This document shows positions 12,119 to 23,770 of a stretch of DNA of 64,000 bases, piece by piece (the first letter of the stretch is position 1; each line of letters starts with the position of its first letter). The translations under genes and the position numbers were made by a program. Under the pieces are notes generated by a model, which saw only the letters and a program-made list of their open reading frames with translations, ran no database searches and was not told the DNA's origin. The DNA is from Vanessa cardui (taxonomy: Eukaryota; Arthropoda; Insecta; Lepidoptera; Nymphalidae): positions 10,168,001 to 10,232,000 of the forward strand of contig NC_061143.1 in assembly GCF_905220365.1 (NCBI RefSeq), read 5' to 3'.

Positions 12119-13202
12119 AATATCCTGTTGTCGAGGTACAATGACCCTTCCTTGGACAATCGATGGTCCCCTCGCCTCAGGCGTGTTCGATGCTGTGGGG
12201 TAATCATGGCACGCCGGCGTTCTAAGGGTTAAATTCAGGGTATTTTTATTTTCTCATATTAATATGTAGCATGCTGTTATAATCGAAGACAAAAACCTTT
12301 ATTAAAACTAGAAGTGATTAAAATTTTGTATTGATAGTCAAAAATCTACCACCGGTTCGGAATATAACACCTCAGACCTGAGAAGAACCGGCGAAAGAAA
12401 ATCAGCGGGATCAATTTTTTTTTTTTTCATATTTTTGTTATTTGAAACATTGGAGGCGATCATCCCATTCCCAAAGTGTGCAGTCAACTCGTATAATTTA
12501 CCATTTGTTAATAATATAAGGTTTTCTATCTAGTTAAGCGATGTATAAGTAACAGTAGTAATTACATTTTTATCCGAAGCATTTATCAAGCGCTGTAGCG
12601 CTTTAAATTTTTCCGAGCTAAACTAGTCCAATCTGCAACTTTAATCAACATTGCTTACCGTCTCGTATAACGTTAAACATTCGAAACTTAACGAACATTT
12701 TATCATTAATAATAACTAAAGGCATGTTAAGAATAAATGTAATTATTAAATTGAGTCCTATTTTGAATACATATACAATAATAATAATATATTTTTTATT
12801 CACATATATGACAACTTATTCTTAATTTAAGTAAATAATGGATGTTGCAAAATTATATTTGATATTTATTGTGTTATTGTTATTTTTGACAACAATTTCC
12901 ATATTAGTAAATAAATAATGAATTATAAATTATATTTTAAAATATAATTTACGATCACATAAGATCTTTTGAATCTACGAAATCTGATAGTTCTGTGTAA
13001 TCATGCAAATATCTTTATCATCTTTCAATGCAATTTTTTCATAGATATTTATGAATTAATCTGTATAAGAACATAAAATAATGTAAACATCAGAATTAAT
13101 AACATTAAGTTAAAGCTTTAAGCTTAAAAAATATGAATTAAAAATAGTTACTGTGTATTGGCCACGTTGAATGGCGGCAAGAATGCTAGCAGTATTTTAC
13201 AT
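12119..13202. other. No gene; one GC-rich spot and a repeat fragment
   Basis: 12140-12225 is GC-rich (CCCCTCGCCTCAGGCGTG, GGCACGCCGGCGTTC) and of unknown origin. Beyond the LINE-tail fragment at 12340-12412 the DNA to 13202 is very AT-rich and featureless. Confidence 0.5.
12340..12412 (-). mobile_element. LINE 3' tail fragment
   Basis: ACCACCGGTTCGGAATATAA and AGAAGAACCGGCGAAAGAAA match the inverted family, with an extra ACACCTCAGACCTGA segment also present at 23.4 kb. This marks a subfamily. Confidence 0.55.
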
Positions 13203-13396
13203 AAATAAATAAATATTGGACAACATCACATACATTACTCTGATCCAAATGTAAGTAGCTAAAGCATTTTGCTATGGAAAATCAGAAGTAACGACGGTAC
13301 CTTACCAGACCCAAATCAACATAGAGAACTAATGAACTTTACTACATAGACTTCGCCAACCCATAAAAACCTGTGTACACATTACTCAACCAGGGA
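13203..13396 (-). mobile_element. SINE2 copy, diverged tRNA head
   Basis: The second copy of the family at 1914-2158 shares the body and the AAATA tail. Its tRNA-like head is shorter and damaged: box B is lost and a piece is missing relative to the first copy. It is therefore probably older or internally deleted. Confidence 0.7.
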
Positions 13397-13937
13397 GGTC
13401 GTCAAATATTATATGTATGTAGTTATCATTATAGTTGTCATTTTGTATAAATGCTTCCAATATAAATCGATTAAAATCATTATAAATCCACGTCAAGCCG
13501 AATCTGACCGCGGTCCATTCAACGAACTTTATCCATTACTAAGTTAGCATTGAACATTGAAATTAAGCGATCATTAATCTTGTTGTATGTAAATGTAAAT
13601 TTAACGAAACATCGCCGGTCAAGGGATATCCATTATTTTACGTCCGAGTTCCGATCTCATCACTCATACTGCTAACTTTGTATTTTGTTCGAAAGTTTAT
13701 TTTTTGTCGCGTACATAGCTTGGTGTTGTTGCTTGATGAAATTTTATCGATACACATTTTCATTCGAATCGTACTGTGTATATGTTTTTAATTAAATGTA
13801 TTGTGTAATACTTGAACGCGTCGTATTGTATGTTGTTTTTTTTTTCAATTTACAAATATTACTTTTACTTCATGCCTAAATGAAATGATGCCTAGCTTAT
13901 AAGGCCAGATTCCAACATTCATCATTCAAATATATAA

Positions 13938-14120
13938 AACTAGTAGTCGCAGTTCCGCCTGCGCTTAGCGTGTTGGTTGTCATGTGTTAGTAGCCTATGT
14001 CTTTTCTTGGACTTTATGTTTGCTTCATACCAAATTTCATGAAAGTAGCTTCTATGGTTGGTCGTGAAAGAGTGACAGACATACAGAGTTTCTTTCACAT
14101 TTATAATAGTAATATAGATT
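13938..14120 (-). repeat. Dispersed repeat R copy
   Basis: CTAGTAGTCGCAGTTCCGCC, GTTGGTTGTCATGTGTTAG and GGTCGTGAAAGAGTGACAGA, ending at ATAATAGTAATATAGATT. Confidence 0.55.
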
Positions 14121-15402
14121 AATAATTATTCAAGTTGAATTAGTTGAAAAATGGTTCAGTAAGTGTTACACCTCTGTGTTGAAAAGTACAAGCTATTGTT
14201 CCTCCATCAGATCTCTCTCTGAGAAAGTCTGGTAGCCTTATCTTTAATAGTAAAAATAGGGAATAGTCATTGAAGAGATAGCATAAACTCGTGCGTTATA
14301 GTATCTCTCGACGAAAAGTCTGGTTAGTTGATGTTAGTTAGTTGACAGTCGTTGATGAAATTCTGTGAGAAAACTTCCAGTAAAATCATTGACCAAATTA
14401 ATATCATTATTTTATGATTCCATTTTCAAATCTTAACAAGATCGTATAAACATTCGAAAACACTTTAAATTCAAGTGAAAAATAGAAGAATACTTTCGAA
14501 ATCGCTTTTTAGCTATTATATCTTCGTAAAACGTTGGATATAAAACGTCGGGACCGATTTCCTATTCCGCAAAATGCTTGTCCATCCTGATGAATGTCCA
14601 CACATCGGGAACTGTTAAGAAATTTAAAAACATTCGCTTGTCAATTTCAAACTCTATATCATTGGTTTTAAAATCCAAAATCGGTTGATATGAGAAAATT
14701 TGCGGTGAGAAAAAATCAGATAAGATCGTTAAAAAACGAGAGCAATTACTCGAGACTTATCTACGGAATTCACAGTCTTGAGTCACGATCAAATCCTTGT
14801 TTGAAATGCTAAAAAACAAAGCGTCAGATGTCAAGATAATCTGCCAATTAAAATGGAAACCGAAAACGTTAGGGGTCATTAAAATTCGTAATAGGATGGT
14901 TTGAGCGCCAGGATAAGGTCTCTTGAAATAGAATGTAAAAATTTTGATATAATATTATCTATTTTATTATGATTTCGCTGTTTGAGCCTTTTGTTTAGGC
15001 TAAAATAGATATACATATTATATAAGATAGACATATATTATTAATGCGATAGCAACCGATATAGATGAAATTTGTTATATGGATAGTTTGAGCCCGAAGG
15101 AAGGACACAGGGTAATATTCTTAATTTGATTTGAATTTGATTTGATTTTTTCTATATTTTACCAATGATACGTAAGGTCGGTAGTTTAACTTATCATAAT
15201 AATCCACGATTTACTTGATCACCTTTAAATATGCAAAGTACTTTATCAAATGTAAATAGCCCGATCATAATAATACGGAAATAAATACACACGCTTTCCA
15301 TTATATAAGAAATTTATATACGTCCATCAATTTAGATATTCGGGAGGTACTGGTACCTTAGTATCTCTTTATGGTAGAAACCGACTGTAGCGAAAAAAAC
15401 TT
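14121..15402. other. No gene seen
   Basis: AT-rich. A short TTTGA-type run at 15125-15150 may be the end of a decayed LINE tail. Confidence 0.5.
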
Positions 15403-15512
15403 AAACAATAATAGTAACACCCTGAATTTCCCACTACTGGACACAACCTCCTCGCTCTTCGAGGATAAGGTTATGATCATATTGCAAAACACTGCTCCAA
15501 TGTGTGTTGGTA
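15403..15512 (-). mobile_element. SINE1 3' fragment, diverged
   Basis: Weak but collinear match to the SINE1 3' half (CCCACTACTGGACACAACC and CTGCTCCAATGTGTGTTGG). It abuts a LINE-tail repeat at 15516. The head is absent. Confidence 0.5.
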
Positions 15513-15515
15513 AAA

Positions 15516-15650
15516 AAAAACTTGTTATTCAAAGTAAAAATAAACTTTATTCAAGTAGACTTTTAAAAGCACCGGTTCGGAAAGTAGATTCTACCGAGAA
15601 AAACCGGCAAGAAACTCAGTAGTTTCTCTTTTTCAACATTTAAAATATTG
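15516..15650 (-). mobile_element. LINE 3' tail fragment
   Basis: AATAAACTTTATTCAAGTAG, CACCGGTTCGGAAAGTAG and AACCGGCAAGAAACTCAGTA run in the family's inverted order. It sits beside a SINE1 fragment. The ORF spanning both (15371-15622) is a shadow. Confidence 0.65.
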
Positions 15651-16319
15651 AAACTGTTACATACTTTATTAACTGCAAATGTACTAAAACATGTCATGAT
15701 AGTGTATAGATATATCATATTTTTTTAATCAAAATATTATTTGCATGCAAATGCAGATTTTTGAGTTACAACCAAAATATTGTTATTTATTTACAATACA
15801 TAAAAACTTTTTTGTTATTTATTTACAATACTGCGTCTGTTATAAATAACAACATATTTGTTATGAGAAAAGGGAAGTTGTGTTAGCAATTAATACACAT
15901 TACAATTGATCCGTGCATGCAGTGTCACATGACAGGCACTACATAATGTTGGTTTATAAATTATGTATGTTAACACTTTGAAAGCAATTACCAGGTTTCC
16001 ATTACATAACTCATAGATATCTTGTTTAAGGTGCGCTAAGTTTGTATGGATTTGAATTATGTTTATTTTTGTAAGAAATACTTATATTTGTATCGAAAAA
16101 TTGATTTGAACTTTAGTGCTAAGTAAACTTTAAAGAAGGAGAAACTTATATGTAGATCTGATTATTACTAGACATTTGTTTGTCTATTAATGTTTGTATT
16201 AGTAATTCAGTCGATGTATGAAAGGTAAATTTGTCACAGTGATATTAATATTCTGGGTCAATATATACAAAATTTTATTGTTTAATTTTTAAATATGCTT
16301 CAAAAATTTACAGGATTCA

Positions 16320-16692
16320 GAAGGCATTTGAAGCTTGTTGATCCCAGGGTCAATTTTGGGTCAGGCTTAGGACTAGATTTTCTCCGGTTATGTTTCATAC
16401 GAATAAAACGACGGTTAGGTTAGGTTAAAAAGAAGGTTCCCCACCACCTTGATCTCTGAAAATCCATAACAGCGCGATTTTCAAGACATTTTCTACCTCG
16501 CGCAACCACTATGTAGAACCAGCTTTCGCCGGTGGTTTTTCAGAACCGATACGATTTGGGAACGTTCAAGAAAAGAGCGTACTCCTTCCTTAATGGCCAT
16601 CCACCCACCTACAAGCCCCCCGGTGTTGCAGATGTCCATGGGCGGTGGTAATCACATTCTATCAGGTGAGCCTCCTGCTCATTTGAACATAA
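16320..16692 (+). pseudogene. 3' end of a LINE reverse-transcriptase ORF and UTR, broken
   Basis: In one frame around 16559-16640 the DNA reads TFKKRAYSFLNG followed by HPPTYKPPGVADVHGRW. This is the C-terminal end seen in many lepidopteran LINE (Jockey/CR1-type) proteins. The preceding part needs frame changes to stay open, so it is dead. A second copy lies at 47.3 kb on the other strand. The family assignment is from recognition of the peptide, not from a search. Confidence 0.6.
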
Positions 16693-18318
16693 AAAATATT
16701 GTGAAAATAATTTTACCAATAGACTCTCTAGCACAAATGTTATTCTAAGATACTGGCTGAAATGTCAAATGGAGTTCCATTATAATCCAAAATACAGAAG
16801 CTGTCTCCATAGGAGCATAGCCTAAGGACTCATGTCCACTCCTCTAATAGCGGTCTACTGAATAATAATCAAACTCACATAAAATTTCAATAATGGCTGC
16901 GTTAACTGCGTCCTCATGCAAATCAACTACAGATTTCACTCGAGGCGCTAAGTAACTTTGTTCTCAAAGTTTTAATTGTCTTCCCCGAGGGTTGTAAATC
17001 TTAATAGTTCGTTTATTTGTTTTATTTCAATTCACAATCGACCTTTTTAACTTCTTAAAACATGTTACAATAAATAATGATTGTTTTGTTTTAACGTTGA
17101 GATTATTTCGCCGATTCTCTTAGTTTTGACGAATATATTTTCAAGCGATTTGATATCAATAAGCAAGTGATGCTTTTAGATTATTTTTTAAATATGGAAT
17201 TTAAGCTTCACTTCATTGAAGTCCGTTTACATAATGCTGAAACTATTACATTGTATATACAATTTTAATTATAATTTATTTTACTGCCAAATAATATTCA
17301 GTAGCAGCTACCGGCTTGGAGCTGTCAGTTTGTATATCCCGTGCCCTGAAAACTAAACTCTCCCCGATTGAGTCAGGTTTCCTACCTACCTATATGAGAG
17401 TTCACATATGCCGCCGCGTACACTCTTGCACTATAAAGTCTTGCACAGATAACTAATCTCCTATCATAATCTTACACATATATATTTTTTTCAAAATATA
17501 TTTAAATAATCAGTTTTGTTAAGCTATCTGAACTGGTGTCATTGAATTCTTTGCTTCTGTCCCTAACGGGTATTAGTGTCGCAATCTACACGTGAAAATG
17601 TAGGTGTTTCAAATCCGATTGGGCTCTTTAATCAAGTATTCATCGATGTTGCCGTACAATCGAAAATCTACTTTATTTCACACAGCATTCAGTTGGTATT
17701 ACAGTAGCACATATACAGCGAGAATTTGCAGAGGATTCAATGTAATCATAAATGCAATACTCGTAGCTTTTAATTATAAGGTTATTACACACTACAGAGC
17801 GAAGAAAATTTTGAATACAAAGCTGGTTTCGTAAATTATTTTGACCACGTTTTAATCAAATCCTGTACAATACACAAAGAGACATTCCACGAACACAAAA
17901 TGGCTATATCATAATCCGTTTCGTATATCTATAATAAAGCTGCTTTCGTCTGTCTGAGAGAAACAAAGACGGCCTTACAGAATTCCGCCTAGCCATTGTC
18001 CACTTTGCTAGAGGCAAGACTCTAGCGACCAGTTAATGCTGAACCCTGTCATTCAATTTATTACCTTCAATAACGTTTTGCTCGCTTCGTAAAGTTAGGA
18101 TTGCTTGATACCAGCATAAACTGGGTAGATCCGGTTTAAACCAGATGTAAGGGGAATGAACCGGTATATTATGGGGAATAGGAACAGAATGCGGTTTCCG
18201 TATATGAGACGGTGACATCTGATACGTGGGGTTTGTAGGCGTATTACCGTACGATAGTGTTGTTGAAGATATTATCGATACAAAGCTTATAAATTCGCTT
18301 TTCTTAAAAAAGCGAATG
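16693..18318. other. No confident gene
   Basis: A 76-codon plus ORF (17604-17834) and a 100-codon minus ORF (18033-18335, Pro/Ile/His-rich) are present. Neither has recognisable domains, and the latter runs through a perfect hairpin. Confidence 0.45.
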
Positions 18319-18382
18319 CGAATGTATTTGAGCATGTAAGTTGTATATAAGGATATACAACTTACATGCTCAAATACATTCG
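18319..18382. repeat. Perfect 30-bp hairpin with 4-base loop
   Basis: Arms at 18319-18348 and 18353-18382 are exact inverted copies with loop AAGG. Arm ends read CGAATGTATTTGAGC and GCTCAAATACATTCG. No flanking duplication was noticed. It overlaps the start of a 100-codon minus-strand ORF, which I do not believe codes. Confidence 0.9.
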
Positions 18383-18861
18383 ATATTCATGCCATAATAG
18401 TTATTATATACAAAAATAAAATAAATCTAACAAGATTTAATAGAATTGCTTAAATCTAATAAATTCTTATTTGCTGGAATGAGATCCAAACCGATATCTC
18501 AAATGGGATGCCTTACCCCAACAGTGGCATTTGTAGGTTGTTACATTTCTTTTTGAATTTCGAACGCTCGCAATTCGAACTCACCCCATCCGTTACAACA
18601 CTACAACTAAAGCAACTTAGGATCCAATGCTCATTACGAATTAGAGAGAATACCTACACTAAATAGGCGAGGACATTTAATTAGAACCATATCCCGAGGC
18701 GAACAGCTTCGATTCGCAATCATCGATTTGTATTTGATAAATGTCTATGTTCAAGCTACGATATAACGCGAATAATTACATTACATCGCGATTTGAACTT
18801 GCTTCATTAAGGATGATTCATTACAAATGCTTTTGAGTTACGTTTTATGTTATGAAAGACT

Positions 18862-19326
18862 AAGTTTTTCAATGTTGAAAAAGAGTAACTACTGAATTAC
18901 TTGCCGGTTAATCTTATTTTTTATGGTATAGGTTGACGGACGAGCATATGGGCCACCTGATGGTAAGTGATCACCATCACCCATAGACAACGACGCTGTA
19001 AGAAATATTAACTATTCCTTACATCGTCAATGTGCCACCAACCTTGGGAACTAAGATGTTATGTCCCTTGTGCCTGTAGTTACACTGGCTCACTCACCCT
19101 TCAAACCGGAACACAACAATACTGAGTACTGTTATTTGGCGGTAGAATAATTAATGAGTGGGTGGCACCTTCCCAGACGGGCTTGCACAAAGTCTTACCA
19201 CCAAGTAGAATTCTCGGTAGAAACTACATTCCGAAACGGTGGTAGGTTTATTTAATATAGTTGTTAAGTGACGATTCAAAAGCCTACCTGAATAAAGTAT
19301 ATTTTGATTTGATTTGATTTGAATTG
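18862..19326 (+). mobile_element. LINE 3' tail (TTTGA)n, split by a poly-A retroposon
   Basis: The family sequence GAAAAAGAGTAACTACTGA ... TTGCCGGTT stops at about 18910 and resumes at 19209 with TTCTCGGTAGAAACTACATT. It runs to GAATAAAGTATATTTTGATT and TTTGA repeats at 19326. This kind of tail is typical of 5'-truncated LINE insertions in Lepidoptera. The exact clade cannot be fixed here. Confidence 0.7.
18914..19208 (-). mobile_element. Poly-A retroposon nested in a LINE tail
   Basis: In minus orientation: 5' portion near 19200 (GGTAAGACTTTGTGCAAGCC) and 3' portion GGGCCCATATGCTCG ... TATACCATAAAAAATAAG. The same family occurs at 20.6, 29.9, 38.4 and 46.3 kb. It has no ORF and is either a SINE or a short 5'-truncated LINE. 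Confidence 0.7.
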
Positions 19327-20620
19327 TTTATTAACTCAATCGATATTTCCGCTGTTTAATTTATGTGATTTTGTCAATTATGTTTGACATTAACAATAAA
19401 TTTAACTTACATCCATCGTAATTATTTTAAATTTAGAAGGTCTTATGATTGAATTTTTTCAGAAATTTATTACCAGTATTTCGAGAAATTTAAGTTGAAT
19501 CAATGTATAAGAAATCATCAAATAATGTATTACGAAAATTTCACAATTTGTAGTTCTGAGTATTCATCTATAAAAATACTTATTTCAACTTCAGCTTCGA
19601 AATAGAAAAATTAATAAATACCTCCAATTTTTATCAGGACACCTTTTTGTCATAACTGAGGGAGTTTATATGTTTTAATAAAACTTTGATTTGTTAACCT
19701 ACACCAAACATCTTAATTTAAAATAAATACAAATAACATATGAATTTGAAGACAATTTAAAGATAATACCTTATATTTTTTCGAAATTTTTTTAGATATC
19801 ATTGAGAGAGAGAAACCTTTTATATCATTACAATGTTTTTACACAAGAATTGTCGTCTTACGGGAAAATCCGAAATTCTTTTCACCATAATTAATCCGAA
19901 CTGAACCTCTATAAAAGTAGATTAACCGACGGCCACTCGGACAAATTGTGTATTAATATTTTATGTGTTCACACCGTCAGGACTCGGCCCCGGCTCATAA
20001 AACTGTCATCGGAAGACAAACTGCTACTTCTTATAGTGATTTACGTCCGGATTATAGTATTGGGTGTTAACGAATAACTTGATACTGCTTTGTGTGAAAA
20101 TGTTAAATTATTTATTAAAACCATTCATTGTTTCTCAGTTTAACATATTGCATTACATACAAAAAGTAGGTTTTGAACGCAATAGTTAGTAAGACAGCTT
20201 GTTACATCATGAATTAGTGGTCTAGAACTTAGGAAAGGAAATCATCGGATTTAATTGGTAAAATTAGATAAATCTAGGACATCTTGAATTTTAAATATAT
20301 GTATATGACATATAAAATATTTATAACCACTAGGGTTAGAATACGTAATTTTAACCTAAGATTGCGAATCAAACCCAGGTATACATCACTTAATTTATAC
20401 GTGCTTAATTAGTGTTTATAGTTCGTCTCATGGTCGATGATAAAGGTAATTGTAAGGAAATCTGTATGTTTCAATAAAATTATGTCATGTGTGCCGTAGT
20501 CCCCAATACATATGATCCAATCAGATCAAAGTCATCTCATTAAGAGATCTTAGTTGAGCTTCAAAATAACACCACACCGAGTAATACTAAAAAATAAAAC
20601 TACAAATAGACTGCTCACTC
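19327..20620. other. No gene seen
   Basis: AT-rich with a less AT-rich patch at 19895-20045, which holds CTATAAAAG at 19909-19917. No exon was found to go with it. Confidence 0.45.
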
Positions 20621-20896
20621 TTTTTTATGATAGAAGTTGGCGGACAAATAAATGGGCCATCTGATGGTAAATGGTCACCATCGGTTATAGACAATGGTGC
20701 TGTAAAAAAACATTCATTGCAATTTTCAATGCGCAAACTAGGGAATCTTATGTGCGTTATACCTGCCAAGTAATTTCACTAGTTCATTCACCTTTCAAAC
20801 TAGAACACAACAATAGTTAGTGCTGTTTAGAATAATGATTAGTAGAATGATGAGTAGATGGTACCTACCCAGACGAACTTTCACAAGGCGTACCTA
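20621..20896 (-). mobile_element. Poly-A retroposon, diverged copy
   Basis: TTTTTTATGATAGAAGTTGG, GGGCCATCTGATGGTAAATG and CCCAGACGAACTTTCACAAG align in order with the copy at 18.9 kb but with many substitutions. The 60-codon ORF on this strand is a shadow of the repeat. Confidence 0.65.
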
Positions 20897-21398
20897 CTTT
20901 TCTTTTTAATCATATAATAATTATTAATCAAATAGTAAAACAACAATATGAGTAAAAACAGACAGAAAATACATAATCCCCCGAGTTACAATTAAGACCA
21001 TTCATATATAAACACAACACAAATCCTAAGCCCTAATCCACATAATGCACTAATTAAATACATTAGACCGGCCGTCCACCGATCACGAAGCAATTTAATC
21101 GGAATGTGCGTCACGGCCACGTAATTAGTGCTGACATCTGGCGAGCACGCGCCACCGAACCGAGAGGACTACACAAAGTGAAAATTGAATCTCTCTTAAG
21201 GTACACTCGTACGACTGAATCACTTGTTACTGACTGACGATTAAAGTGCCATTCGCTTTGTAACAATCAAAACAATCAAAGATTACTTACATGTTTGTAT
21301 TCAAACAATCTTTTTCTTTCATGGTTTTCTTCGAAAGTCATTAATTTCAGCTTAAGACGCATTTACGTTTGCATTACGTACAATTTGAGCTGAGGCTT

Positions 21399-21566
21399 GA
21401 GATGGCCCAGTGATTAGAACGCGTGCATCTTAACCGATGATTGCGGGTTCAAATCCAATCAATCACCAATGATTTTTTATGGGCTTGGCGCTAAAGGAAA
21501 ACATCGTGAGGAAACCTAAGAATGTGACTCAGAAGAGACCTTAGCCCAGTAGTGAGACAGGCTACT
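21399..21566 (+). mobile_element. SINE1 copy, shortened
   Basis: Starts GAGATGGCCCAGTGATTAGA, with box B GGGTTCAAATCC. It then skips most of the central body and ends with TTAGCCCAGTAGTGAGACAG. It is an internally deleted copy in plus orientation. Confidence 0.75.
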
Positions 21567-21904
21567 ACAATTCGATTTTGATAAAACAAATGAAAATGAT
21601 ATCTACATGTATAGAATCGTTAATTCCGTAAATATATTCGTTTACCGCACCGGTCATTATTCGATTTGTCCGATTAACACATTGTCACTTAGCATGATTA
21701 AAACCGATGAAACATCGCCGGTTTCGAATTTATTTTAACGCGAGCGATCGCAATAAACACGAATTACACGCAATTCCATCATAGATTTTTATTAGGAGTG
21801 TCCAATTTTCGAATTCGCCATTTTTGTCATATCGCTGTTACCGTTGATCATTGTTGACGGTTTGTTTTTGCTTTGTCGATGTTATTGAAATTGATCCCCT
21901 TTAA

Positions 21905-22160
21905 ATCTATACATATAATAAAATTGGAGTGTCTGTTTGTCATATTAAAATAGCCCTTTCTACTCAATGCACATGTTCATACACGGTAAATATACCAAAA
22001 TAATTTATTTTACTATTTTTGTTTGTTCCAGCTAATCTCTGGAACGATTTTGACGGGACTTTCACAGGCAGATAACTGATATAGTAAGTAGTAACTTAGA
22101 CTACAATAACATTTTTTTTGTTATATTCGAGGGCGTACAAAGTCACGGGCACAGCTAGGA
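21905..22160 (+). repeat. Dispersed repeat S copy 2
   Basis: Opposite orientation to copy 1: AAAATTGGAGTGTCTGTTTG, CACGGTAAATATACC and GATTTTGACGGGACTTTCAC. Confidence 0.6.
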
Positions 22161-22532
22161 TAAACATGTATTACGTATTGCAGATATCGAATATTTATTT
22201 GAATTTAGAATAATTTTTTTTTCAATTGTGTCTCAAGTGTTGAAAAGTTTTTGTTCTGTTAAAAAGGTTTTGAACATCGCTACGATTTCATAAGAGATTC
22301 TCGCGATACTCTTACAAGTAATTCATCGCTGTGTATTCATTGCGTGTTGAAATATTTACACAAATTGAAATATTTTAGTATTAGAATGACACATGCTCGT
22401 TTGACTATGAATTTCGAAACAAATTATCAAAAAAATAATGCAAATACGCATTGCTTTTTATTTAACATATGCATGTGGTCACACCGACCCCATCACAATA
22501 ATCTCAAGCACTGTATGAAATATTAACAAGCC

Positions 22533-22590
22533 CTTACATCAAAAACAACAGCCAGTGAATTTCCCACTACTGGGCTTTGAAACATATTCC
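22533..22590 (-). mobile_element. SINE1 3' fragment
   Basis: AACAACAGCCAGTGAATTTC followed by CCCACTACTGGG matches the inverted SINE1 3' end, then jumps to the GAAACATATTCC segment. Confidence 0.5.
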
Positions 22591-22735
22591 CTTACATCAT
22601 CAAAGCAAAACTACCTTAAGGACCATATCTCTTGTGCTTGCAAACATACCTTTTAATCCAAAACATAGCTACCAGTGTACCTATTATTGTTTGGAGGTAG
22701 AATATATTATGATTAGTACCTACCTAGATACATTA
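22591..22735 (-). mobile_element. Poly-A retroposon, degenerate fragment
   Basis: CTTACATCATCAAAGC, TCTCTTGTGCTTGCAAACAT and GGAGGTAGAATATATTATGA follow the order of the family's central part. Ends are not recognisable. It is wedged between two SINE1 pieces. Confidence 0.45.
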
Positions 22736-22744
22736 TATAGAGCT

Positions 22745-23033
22745 GAGATGGGTCAGTGGTTAGAACGCGTGAATCTTAACCGATAATTGCGGGTTCAAAC
22801 CCAGACAAGCACCACTATATATATGTGCTTAATTTGTGTTTATAATTCATCTCGTGCTCGGCGGTGAAGGAAAACATCGTGAGGAAACCTGCATGTGTCT
22901 AATTTCATCGAAATTCTGCCACATGTCCATTCCACCAACCCGCATTGGAACAGCGTGGTAGAATATGTTCCAAACCCTCTCCTTAATGGAAGAGGAGGCC
23001 TTAGCCCAGCAGTGGGAAATTTACAGGCTGTTA
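22745..23033 (+). mobile_element. SINE1 copy, near full length
   Basis: Plus-strand head GAGATGGGTCAGTGG, box B GGGTTCAAAC at 22791-22800, a complete body with GAAGGAAAACATCGTGAGG and CCGCATTGGAACAGCGTGG, and a 3' end TTACAGGCTGTT. The tail repeat is short. Confidence 0.85.
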
Positions 23034-23369
23034 CTTTACTTTAGATACATTATAAATCTTATCGATCTTGTCTTAGGAATGTATATGAATGAACGTAATA
23101 TTATAATATCTCCCAGGTGGCTGATAATCACTTTGATATAAACAGATACAGAACCCTTTAAAACTGATCTAAAGTTTATGTTAATGGTTTATTGATTCTC
23201 TTTGACTACACGGTTAAGTAATCTTCGTTAAATACATTTTCAGTTACTTTAAGATAGGCAAGCCCCCTAATAATGGCGTGTAATTATAATTTGAGGGTAG
23301 ATAAATAACTCTTTCATCTTATCAAAGTCAAAATGTTTCTTTAATAAAGAAGCGTAACACTTACTTATC

Positions 23370-23430
23370 TCAGAAACACCTCAGACCTGAAAAGTACCAG
23401 CGTAAGAAACTCAGTGGAATACTTTATCCA
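23370..23430. mobile_element. LINE 3' tail fragment, subfamily with CTCAGACCTGA
   Basis: AACACCTCAGACCTGAAAAG and GTAAGAAACTCAGTGG match the 12.3 kb copy. Confidence 0.45.
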
Positions 23431-23523
23431 ATATTATTAATAAAATAATTAGTCTGTTGATATTTTACTCAGTAATAATTATTTTTTTTATTAAGATATA
23501 AATGATTATAATAAAATATTTAC

Positions 23524-23770
23524 TTACTTATTGGAGTGTCTGTATGTAATATTAAAATAACCGCTATCTACTGCATACATGGTACATATACCAAAACAAT
23601 TTTTTTTCAATTTTTGTCCGTCTTTCTGTATGTTCCAGGTTATCTAAGAAAGGCTGAACCGATTTTGATCTAACTTCACTGACAGTTTGTAGGAAGGAGT
23701 AACTTAGGCTACATCAAAATTGTTTTTGTTAAATTCCAATAGGCTCGATGTCACGGGCAGATCTAGTAGT
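23524..23770 (+). repeat. Dispersed repeat S copy 3
   Basis: TTGGAGTGTCTGTATGTAAT, GGTACATATACCAAAACAAT and AACCGATTTTGATCTAACTT, in the same order as copy 2. Confidence 0.6.

Noticed and set aside
16413..16427. GGTTAGGTTAGGTTA, resembling the insect telomere repeat TTAGG
   Set aside because: Fewer than three units inside a LINE relic; too short to be an interstitial telomere array.
18033..18335. 100-codon Pro-rich minus ORF as a gene
   Set aside because: No domain, it runs into the perfect hairpin, and there is no supporting splice or promoter signal.
19909..19917. CTATAAAAG as a core promoter
   Set aside because: No initiator, exon or donor in a sensible position.
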